Source: UBA6398 sp963644855 | GTDB lineage: Bacteria > Bacteroidota > Bacteroidia > Bacteroidales > Bacteroidaceae | DNA: 10,603 nt | NCBI GenBank assembly: GCA_963644855.1 | Contig: CAVIQL010000049.1 | Coordinates: 1 to 10,603 of the forward strand | Reading direction: 5' to 3' | Shown here: piece after piece, positions 1-6,114 of the stretch | How the letters are laid out: each line of letters opens with the position of its first letter | How positions within the stretch are numbered: position 1 is the stretch's first letter | Position numbers and translations under genes: made by a program | The notes under the pieces: model-generated | Databases searched by the model: none | What the model was told of the DNA's origin: nothing | The model's input: only the letters and a program-made list of their open reading frames with translations

Positions 1-65
1 AAAACAATGTCCGATATTATTTAAAAAAGATGCCTTATTATTTAAATAATATCGGTTATTGTTTT
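1..65. repeat. Large AT-rich inverted repeat at the window edge
   Basis: Bases 1-25 and 41-65 are reverse complements at 23 of 25 positions, separated by a 15-nt loop (26-40). The exceptions are 9/57, a G·T that can wobble in plus-strand RNA, and 10/56, a T/T mismatch. The most GC-rich block is ccgat/atcgg. The right arm also contains a perfect 14-nt palindrome (37-50, attatttaaataat). A second palindrome, ttttcgcgaaaa (62-73), overlaps its outer end. The left arm starts at base 1, so the full length is unknown. It could be a terminator of a neighbouring plus-strand gene outside the window, a bidirectional terminator, or a MITE or REP-like intergenic repeat. The sequence does not decide between these. 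Confidence 0.7.
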
Positions 66-116
66 CGCGAAAATTCGCAACCGAGAAGTTACTCATTATC
101 AAGCACAAACAAAATC

Positions 117-144
117 GGGAGAAAACCATCAAAGGTCTCCTCCC
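117..144 (-). terminator. Intrinsic terminator of the GDPD transcription unit
   Basis: On the minus strand, starting 37 nt after the GDPD stop codon, gggaggagacc is followed by a 6-nt loop (tttgat) and ggttttctccc. This gives an 11-bp stem with nine Watson-Crick and two G·U pairs. A T-rich tail (gattttgttt) follows. In plus-strand RNA the two wobble positions become A/C mismatches, so the fold favours minus-strand transcripts, which matches the gene direction. This is a sequence reading; no folding energy was calculated. Confidence 0.72.
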
Positions 145-180
145 TATTTGTTGATATTTACTTGAATTTAAGCCTTGGGC

Positions 181-3100
181 TTATTTGTTCAAATTCATGT
201 AGTAGTTCAAGTATTTGATAGCTTCAACAGGATTGTTTGTAGTGATGAAGTCTATTCCAAGATTGTTGCTCTTGATAATCTCGCTGGTATCGTCGATAGT
301 CCACACGTTTGTTGTCAAACCAAGTTCGCGAGCCTCGCTCACCCAAGTGGGATTGGCTGTATACTTAGCAAGTGTATAGTCGAGTCCATTGAGGTTGAGA
401 TCGCTAAGTTCCTGTGGAGTCTTGTCGCCATTGAGATAGGAAATCTTGGCATCGCTATCGGCTTCGCGGAGAGCCTTGCAAGCCGTGAGGCTGAACGAAA
501 TGTATTCCACTCTATCGGCTACATCAGCTTCGTAAACTGCGTTGATAAGCGTTTGTGCAGCCAATGTGTTGAGTTCGTCTGTTCCGTGATCCTTAATCTC
601 AATGATGAGCTTAGTGGTATCGGTAGTCCAGTTTTCTTCAGCAATCATGCTAAGGAATTCAGAGATTTCGGGCATACTTTCACCGTTTGAAAGCGTTAGA
701 GCCTTGCACTGTTCCGAAGTAGCGTCCTTAATGGTTACGCCGTTGTATGCTGCATCGTGGTTAACCATAAGTTTGCCGTCGGTAGTGAGCCATACGTCGG
801 TTTCAGAACCATAGCAGTGAACATCAATAGCATTCTTGAGAGAAGCTCTGGAGTTTTGTGCTGCGCCAGCAACATTCCAATGACCGCGGTGAGCAATTAC
901 CTTTGTTCCTTGAGGCAACTCGTCAGCAACGAAGAACTGGCACATGCCGAGCGTTTGCTTCTTGTCGCCACGCTGCACGTAAAGAATATAGCGTTTGTCG
1001 TTAACAATACCATCGAAGAGGTTAACCTCAACACCGGTAGAAGTAAGAGTTACAGGAGCTGCTACTTCGTTGGTTCCGTCGGTGAATACAATTTGGTCGC
1101 CACTTTGGAAGCCCTTGCCGGTAATTGCAAACGGAGCGCCAGTCTTTACTGCTATACCTGTGTTGTAGCTATAGTCGGTAACATATTCAACGGCTTCTTT
1201 TCTTGTATTCTCAACATCTTTGTAAAGAGCCTTAACCTGAGCTGTTGTAAGAGGAGCACTATAAGCCTTTGCGAATACAATGTCGCCCTTCCAACCATTG
1301 TTAGCTCTATAATCACCGTTATCGGGGTCGCCACCTACAAGCATTCTCATACAACCACTTGATGCAAATTGGAAGTTTCCTGCTGCAGCAACCGTGTTCT
1401 TAAGAACTCCGTCAACATATATCGAAGCAGTTTGCTCTTCCTTATTATATACGCCAACCAAATGATAGTATTGTTTCTGTTTTGGATATACTCCACTGGT
1501 AGCCCAACGGTATCCGCCTGTATGAGGTAGGAAAGTCCAGTCGCCGGCAGTTCTAACCATAAGACCAGTACCACCGCCTTGGTGAGAACTGAAAGGTTTA
1601 ATTTCTCTACCGGGGATTTCATCGCTATAATCTTGCATAACAAGAAGCTCAAGAGTATGACCATCGGCAATAGAATCCTTGAAAGTTTGATCGTTTTCGT
1701 AGTCGTAGCCAAGAATGTAAAGGTCGGGCGTATAACCATAGTTATTGTCGAAACGAGCAACATAACGATTAAACTCGCTGTTGTAGTAAGTAAGCGGAGT
1801 GCTCGCAACATCTTCAGTTTCTCCACCAGTCCAAGTCTGACCTTTTACAATCCATGTAGGATTGTGTTCTGGAATTGCAACATCTTTTACCTCTGCGTTA
1901 GGACCAAATTCAATATCCATCAAATCGGCCTTGGGAGCAGGCACAGAAACTGTATCTTCCGGATTAACTTGATTGTTTGCAACCGAGTCGTCGGCAAGTT
2001 TTGTGGCAGAAGCAATGCTGTTCCAAAGATTAGAAACTTCGTGTTCGGAAAGCGGGCTATCGTATACTCTTGCGTTCACGATTTCCCAGTTACCGCCTTG
2101 TTCGCCGCCTTTAGGATTGGCATCGCAACCAATTCCCCACCAGTTGCTACCACTTGAAGCAAATTTGAGATCGCCTACGGCATCAACAGTATTCTTCAAT
2201 TCACCATTAACATAGATGTAAGCTTTGCCTTCTTCCTTATTCCAAACACCAACCATGTGGTAATATTTCTCAGACTCAGGAACAACGCCGCTGGTTGCCC
2301 AAATCCAATTGCTCTTACCGTTTGTTGATACGTTGGGAAGGAATGTAAGTTCGTTGCCGCCATCTTTACCCTTAGCTTTCGTGCAGATAAGGAAACCGGT
2401 ACCACCAGCCTGCATTGCAGAGAACCATTTTGCTTCTGAGTTAGGAATTTCGCCTACATAAGTAGCCTTCCATACGGTTTCTACAGAGTGTCCATCGGCA
2501 AGAGCATCGCGGAACTTTTGATTGTTCTCAAAGTCTACCTTGCAGTAAGTCTTTGTATCTGCTACGCTACCAGACCAAGAGTTGTTGATCTTTGCAGCAT
2601 AAGTACCATAGTTTGCATTGTAATATGTTTCAATCTTGTTTGTCGGAGAAACAATTTGTATTTCGTTTTGCATCGGAGAAATGTCGACAGCGCCACCGTC
2701 TTTGGTGAACTGCACATCAAGCAGGTCGGCAACGGGAAGTTGTGATTTGGTTGCCACTTCATTCCAAAGTCCGTCAACTTCGCTTGCAGTAAGCGGTTTG
2801 TCGTATACGCGGGCTATTGCGATATGGCTATCAACTGCTTGACCGCCGGTGCCGGTATTTGCATCACAACCTACGCCAAACCATTGTGCTTTCTCGTTTG
2901 GAGGAAGACGGAAATCGCCTTTTGCATCAACCACGTTCATCAACTGACCGTCTACATAAACATAAGCTTTACCCTCTTCTTTATTCCAAACACCTACCAA
3001 ATGATAATATTTTCCAGGTTGGGGAACAATTCCGCTGGTTGCCCAAATCCAATTGCTCTTTCCTGTGGTTGTTACATTGGGAAGGAATGTGAGTTCGTTC

Positions 3101-3756
3101 TCACCATTTTTACCATTAGCTTTCTTGCAGATAAGAAAACCAGTACCGCCACCTTCGTGTGCAGCAAAGAATTTTCCTTCTTTGTCTATAATAGTTCCGT
3201 CATAATCTACCTTGAAAAGACATTCAATGGAATGGCCGTCAGAAATAGCCTCCTTGAAGAAATCATTCTGGGAGTAGTCTACCTTGAAACAAGTGTTTTT
3301 GGGCGAACTTCCCCAGGATTCTCCATAGAAATGGCTTTCCCAAGTTTCGTATGTCTTGTTGTAGTCTACTTCTGCCGTTCCTGTGTTATCGAGTGCAGTT
3401 ACGAGAAGGTTAAGCGGGGAGTTGTCCCAACAGTTTCCCATTTCGTCGAACTTTATATCCAACAAGTCGGCTTCGGGCACGGGAGCTGTGAAGGATACAC
3501 TATCGATATCAGAATAATTTACTTTGTAAACGGCGGAGCTCGAACCGTGTTTGTAGAATCCTACCACGGTTTTGTTTTCTTCGAGAGCAATGCTGTCTAC
3601 ATCGCTTGCATTGGCGCGGAAAGTTACTACGCCGTCCTTGTAAGCATAAATGTGCTTGGTGATTGTCTGTGCACTTGCGTTAAAACCAAAAGCAGCTATA
3701 CACGCAGCTCCAAGAAGGGTTTTCTTAATAAAATTGAGTGTCATGGCCTTGTTCAT
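181..3756 (-). CDS. Secreted multidomain glycerophosphodiester phosphodiesterase-family protein with three LamG-like domains
   Basis: This 1191-residue protein starts with a signal peptide (about 1-29, ending near NASAQ). A short module (about 30-92) carries two SD(V/I)DS(I/V) motifs. Three LamG/concanavalin-like domains follow (about 97-335, 343-577, 610-846), each with a DGH(S/T) strand, a GGTG(F/L) turn and a YYH(L/M)VGV(W/Y)NKEE strand. Next come an IPT/TIG-like beta domain (about 853-945) and a GDPD TIM barrel (951-1187). GDPD family enzymes cleave glycerophosphodiesters to glycerol 3-phosphate and an alcohol. The expected catalytic residues are present: H956-R957, E985 and D987, H1000-D1001 and E1053. 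It probably acts outside the cytoplasm, with the LamG domains binding glycans or protein. The ATG overlaps the upstream stop as ATGA, which supports this start over Met5. It has no lipobox and no obvious C-terminal sorting domain. Family assignment is firm; the substrate is unknown. Confidence 0.9.
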   Translation of the reverse strand: MNKAMTLNFIKKTLLGAACIAAFGFNASAQTITKHIYAYKDGVVTFRANASDVDSIALEENKTVVGFYKHGSSSAVYKVNYSDIDSVSFTAPVPEADLLDIKFDEMGNCWDNSPLNLLVTALDNTGTAEVDYNKTYETWESHFYGESWGSSPKNTCFKVDYSQNDFFKEAISDGHSIECLFKVDYDGTIIDKEGKFFAAHEGGGTGFLICKKANGKNGENELTFLPNVTTTGKSNWIWATSGIVPQPGKYYHLVGVWNKEEGKAYVYVDGQLMNVVDAKGDFRLPPNEKAQWFGVGCDANTGTGGQAVDSHIAIARVYDKPLTASEVDGLWNEVATKSQLPVADLLDVQFTKDGGAVDISPMQNEIQIVSPTNKIETYYNANYGTYAAKINNSWSGSVADTKTYCKVDFENNQKFRDALADGHSVETVWKATYVGEIPNSEAKWFSAMQAGGTGFLICTKAKGKDGGNELTFLPNVSTNGKSNWIWATSGVVPESEKYYHMVGVWNKEEGKAYIYVNGELKNTVDAVGDLKFASSGSNWWGIGCDANPKGGEQGGNWEIVNARVYDSPLSEHEVSNLWNSIASATKLADDSVANNQVNPEDTVSVPAPKADLMDIEFGPNAEVKDVAIPEHNPTWIVKGQTWTGGETEDVASTPLTYYNSEFNRYVARFDNNYGYTPDLYILGYDYENDQTFKDSIADGHTLELLVMQDYSDEIPGREIKPFSSHQGGGTGLMVRTAGDWTFLPHTGGYRWATSGVYPKQKQYYHLVGVYNKEEQTASIYVDGVLKNTVAAAGNFQFASSGCMRMLVGGDPDNGDYRANNGWKGDIVFAKAYSAPLTTAQVKALYKDVENTRKEAVEYVTDYSYNTGIAVKTGAPFAITGKGFQSGDQIVFTDGTNEVAAPVTLTSTGVEVNLFDGIVNDKRYILYVQRGDKKQTLGMCQFFVADELPQGTKVIAHRGHWNVAGAAQNSRASLKNAIDVHCYGSETDVWLTTDGKLMVNHDAAYNGVTIKDATSEQCKALTLSNGESMPEISEFLSMIAEENWTTDTTKLIIEIKDHGTDELNTLAAQTLINAVYEADVADRVEYISFSLTACKALREADSDAKISYLNGDKTPQELSDLNLNGLDYTLAKYTANPTWVSEARELGLTTNVWTIDDTSEIIKSNNLGIDFITTNNPVEAIKYLNYYMNLNK
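2288..3060. repeat. Direct repeat between LamG domains 1 and 2 of the GDPD gene
   Basis: A 29-nt block is identical at 2288-2316 and 3032-3060, within longer stretches of high nucleotide similarity on both sides. The offset is 744 nt, exactly 248 codons. It matches the protein repeat KSNWIWATSG at residues 233 and 481. This indicates duplication of one LamG-coding unit. The third domain (around plus-strand 1500) is clearly more diverged. Recombination between the copies would remove or add one domain in frame. Confidence 0.85.
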
Positions 3757-4238
3757 TTTTTAACGATTTCACTTGTTGCTGTAGCTTTGCCTGCAGTTGC
3801 CTTCACAAGATAAACACCTGCGGGTTGAGAAGATACAGAGACTTTTGCACTCTTAGCCTTAGGCGTAACAGATGCTACTTTCACACCATCAGAAGAATAA
3901 ACTTCGATGCGTGAAATGGTTTCGGCACTTTCTACCGAAACATTCTTGCCGTCAAAAGCAAAGTTGATGCCTTGAGCTGCTGCCGTTGGGCGTACTGAGT
4001 TTACAATCTCTCTGTTGTAGAAGAGCATGTAGTCAATACTGCTGAGGGGCACTGAAGTACTTGCTTCAACTTTGGATTGAAAAAAATCGATACTTCCTTC
4101 TCCAAACACGATGCTCTGCAAGTTGTTTACAGAAAGAAGCGGCGTGTTGCTACTTGCGTTGTAAACGTAAACGTCTTGAGCCGACGCTCCCGTAAAACCA
4201 AGTGCTGCAAATGCAACGGTGATTAAAATTTTTCTCAT
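3753..4238 (-). CDS. Small secreted protein with T9SS-type C-terminal tail
   Basis: This 161-residue protein starts with a clear signal peptide (1-20, cleaving near ASA/Q). An N-terminal module (about 21-76) contains two beta-like repeats around LQSIVF and SSIDYMLF. The C-terminal region (about 90-161) reads like a type IX secretion type A sorting domain: IEVYSSDGVKV, a lysine-rich turn, then QPAGVYLVKATAGKATAT and a terminal lysine pair. Such tails normally deliver proteins through the outer membrane of Bacteroidota. The N-terminal module resembles residues 30-92 of the downstream GDPD protein. Its TGA stop overlaps the GDPD ATG by four bases, so the two are probably co-translated. No catalytic motif is visible. 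The passenger is very short for a T9SS cargo, so it may be an accessory or structural surface protein. Function is unknown. Confidence 0.8.
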   Translation of the reverse strand: MRKILITVAFAALGFTGASAQDVYVYNASSNTPLLSVNNLQSIVFGEGSIDFFQSKVEASTSVPLSSIDYMLFYNREIVNSVRPTAAAQGINFAFDGKNVSVESAETISRIEVYSSDGVKVASVTPKAKSAKVSVSSQPAGVYLVKATAGKATATSEIVKK

Positions 4239-4568
4239 ATACTTTTATGTTTTGAGTGGTAAATCGGTGGCTTTCTTTTTATGGTATTATAACAAATACT
4301 TTTATTTTGTTACAATATTACAAAATATATTTGACAGCATTGTTTTTACCATATATTTTTTTCGATTTCAACAATATTTTTTATCGAATTCTTTCTTTTT
4401 TAATGCGAGTTTTGTTGTAATTCGATGCAAAATTGCAATGTTGATGTTTGCTTTCTATTACATCGTTGTTACAAAATTGTTTCAAATAAAAAATGGGGTA
4501 ACAAATGGCATTAAGCGCACCTCAAAAAAAGATATCGTATATCCGAAAAACGATGTCAGACATAATGT
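4239..4568. other. AT-rich intergenic region, presumed promoter and leader of the secreted two-gene unit
   Basis: About 330 nt lie between the start of the 161-residue gene and the stem-loop after PAP2, with no convincing gene. I found no exact match to the Bacteroidales promoter pattern TAnnTTTG on the minus strand. The nearest are atatattttg (from 4321-4330) and taatattg (from 4313-4320), each slightly off. Small dyads occur: ttcgat/atcgaa (4361-4366 and 4383-4388) and tgcaa-aa-ttgca (4426-4437). Their role, if any, is unknown. The region is rich in T runs on the plus strand. Confidence 0.6.
4286..4315 (-). promoter_or_regulatory. Weak candidate promoter for the two-gene secreted unit
   Basis: On the minus strand, TTGTAA (4315-4310) is followed after 18 nt by TATAAT (4291-4286), 48 nt before the ATG at 4238. 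This resembles a general sigma-70 promoter rather than the TTTG/TAnnTTTG form that Bacteroidota use. In such AT-rich DNA it may be a chance match. Confidence 0.2.
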
Positions 4569-4610
4569 AAATTCCAAGCCATCTTGTTTAAATTACATGG
4601 CTAGGAATTT
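4569..4610 (-). terminator. Stem-loop after the bat/PAP2 operon, likely terminator
   Basis: The arms aaattcc-a-agccat (4569-4582) and atggct-a-ggaattt (4597-4610) pair over 13 of 14 positions around a 14-nt loop, with one central mismatch. The structure begins 10 nt beyond the PAP2 stop codon. The tail in the minus direction (ggaatttacatt) is only moderately T-rich, whereas the plus direction gives a better T run (ggaattttt). It may therefore work weakly or in both directions. Position is the main reason for assigning it to the operon. Confidence 0.55.
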
Positions 4611-4620
4611 TTGCGATACG

Positions 4621-5310
4621 CTATACCGGATAAACGCAGGCTATCACGGCGATGGCTGAAAAGGTTAGAAGGAGCGAAAGCGAAAGGAAATCAACGTCGG
4701 ACGCGAGATATCCGCTACGCGTATATTCGGACGAAACCACACGAGAGGACTTGGCAAAACGACAGGATATTCTATGATACGCGAAATACAGCAAACTGCC
4801 TACAACAACTCCTATCAACCACCCCACTACTACGTCGCCCATATAATGAACTCCAAGATAAACGCGCGACCAACCATTGAGCAGCGACCAAAGTAAGAAC
4901 AAGAATGTGGCGCGTGGCTTTTTGAAAAGCCAAGAAAGAAACATAGCTATCGACATTGTGTTTGCAGCGTGGGCAGAAAAGAATCCGTATTTGCTTTCCC
5001 TATATCCGTTCACCACCTTTACCATATACATTATGTGAGGATCGGCTGACGGACGCCATCTTTCAAACACAGCCTTGCTTATTTCGGAAAGTCCATTGGA
5101 AACAAGCACACAAAATACCAACAAAACAATTATCGAAAGCAAATGGGGCAACTCGTTGTTCTTGATAATGATATATAGCATCACAATTCCCACCGGCACC
5201 CACGTTAGGGTTGAAGTTATCAGCATCATTATAGCATCAGCATAGAGAGAATCGCTTCCATTTAGAGCGAGAGTGATGCTTTGGTCGAAATTGAGCAGGC
5301 TTTCCAACAT
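4621..5310 (-). CDS. PAP2-family membrane phosphatase
   Basis: This is an integral membrane phosphatase of the PAP2 superfamily, 229 residues from the chosen ATG. The three signature motifs are present: K79-x6-R86-P87, S112-A113-H114 (in place of PSGH), and S148-R149-x5-H155-x3-D159. About six membrane segments are visible (near 25-49, 55-75, 112-128, 134-147, 161-179, 208-226). Family members dephosphorylate lipid phosphates such as undecaprenyl pyrophosphate, phosphatidylglycerophosphate or lipid A phosphates at the periplasmic face. Which one applies here cannot be read from the sequence. The frame extends upstream to a TTG at 5331, but the ATG at 5310 gives the usual short N-terminus (MLESLLNFDQ) and leaves a normal 24-nt gap after batE. 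The spacing suggests co-transcription with the bat genes. Confidence 0.9.
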   Translation of the reverse strand: MLESLLNFDQSITLALNGSDSLYADAIMMLITSTLTWVPVGIVMLYIIIKNNELPHLLSIIVLLVFCVLVSNGLSEISKAVFERWRPSADPHIMYMVKVVNGYRESKYGFFSAHAANTMSIAMFLSWLFKKPRATFLFLLWSLLNGWSRVYLGVHYMGDVVVGWLIGVVVGSLLYFAYHRISCRFAKSSRVVSSEYTRSGYLASDVDFLSLSLLLTFSAIAVIACVYPV

Positions 5311-5334
5311 TTGCTTACGTTTTTGAGACAACTG

Positions 5335-6114
5335 TTATATTATCCCTATATCCTTTGTAGCTATCCAGCCTTTTTGTCCCTCACCAAGCGAAATTTGTTG
5401 CCAGTTTTTGACAGAAGTTCCGCGAATTAATCGGATTTTTGCCCCGGGCAACATTTGTTGCAACATTTTGGAATTATCCGAAGGCGATTGCCGCACTTCA
5501 CTTTGCTGGAGTACGATAGCCTCGGACGGGAGATTGGCGTTGCTTGTCTGCACTCCAGTACAAACGAGCGATACTATCATGAAAAACAAGCAGAACACTG
5601 CCGTAAAAAACGCTCCCTTGCGCAGCCACAAAGCATTGCCGAAACGATACAACAGCACACAAGCAAGCATGAACGCAAACAAAATCATTGCATACACAGC
5701 CCATTGACCTATACTGCGGAAATGGACAAAATTGTTTGCCCACGAAGATATAAACGATTGCGATTGCGCGCCAGTAGATTTGATTTTGGCAACCGTTATC
5801 TTGAGATTGTATTTTGCATCTTGGTTGGAGGGATCGATTTTTACCGCTCTCTCATATGCCAAACGCGCCCTTGGATAATCGTTAAGGCGATAATGGCAAT
5901 TGCCAAGGTTGTAATAAACATCGGCACTCTGTATGTTTTTTGCAGCATTCTCAAATTCTTGCGCTGCTGCGCGAAACTCGTTTTTCGAATACAAATCACA
6001 GCCCTTTTGATAATAGCTCTCGGGGGTAGCTGCACCGCATACACTACAAAAAAGAAGCAACGGCGCAATAATCGCAACGGTTTTAAGTATATATGATTTC
6101 ATAATACGTATCAT
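5335..6114 (-). CDS. batE: BatE, TPR and SH3-like membrane protein of the Bat complex
   Basis: This 259-residue protein has an N-terminal signal sequence or anchor (about 5-28) and TPR repeats (about 32-105, with YYNLGNCHYRLNDYPRARLA). Two membrane segments follow (about 137-157 and 166-188). The C-terminal bacterial SH3-like domain (about 197-257) ends with the typical GWIATKDI. This is the usual BatE layout. TPRs mediate protein contacts and SH3b domains often bind peptidoglycan or peptides, so it may tie the Bat complex to the cell wall; that is inference. Its ATG overlaps the batD stop as ATGA, which favours this start, although Met5 also gives a good signal peptide. It is the last of the five bat genes and the PAP2 gene follows after 24 nt. 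Confidence 0.88.
   Translation of the reverse strand: MIRIMKSYILKTVAIIAPLLLFCSVCGAATPESYYQKGCDLYSKNEFRAAAQEFENAAKNIQSADVYYNLGNCHYRLNDYPRARLAYERAVKIDPSNQDAKYNLKITVAKIKSTGAQSQSFISSWANNFVHFRSIGQWAVYAMILFAFMLACVLLYRFGNALWLRKGAFFTAVFCLFFMIVSLVCTGVQTSNANLPSEAIVLQQSEVRQSPSDNSKMLQQMLPGAKIRLIRGTSVKNWQQISLGEGQKGWIATKDIGII

Noticed and set aside
181..3756. LamG repeats as a mobile element or CRISPR-like array
   Set aside because: The repeats are in frame, about 250 codons long and explained by protein domain duplication. There are no spacers, transposase or terminal repeats.
2824..3813. Plus-strand open frame of 329 codons antisense to the GDPD gene
   Set aside because: It is a shadow of the minus-strand gene, with no domain, and runs across the boundary of two real genes.
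4331..4360. Plus-strand TTGACA-like promoter
   Set aside because: No plus-strand gene lies downstream, and this consensus is not typical of Bacteroidota.
4219..4659. Plus-strand open frame of 146 codons covering the intergenic region
   Set aside because: Its composition is Phe/Tyr/Ile-rich as expected from translated AT-rich DNA. It has no recognisable domain and overlaps both flanking minus-strand genes.
5311..5331. TTG start for the PAP2 gene at 5331
   Set aside because: It adds seven polar residues only three bases after the batE stop. The ATG at 5310 gives the normal family N-terminus.
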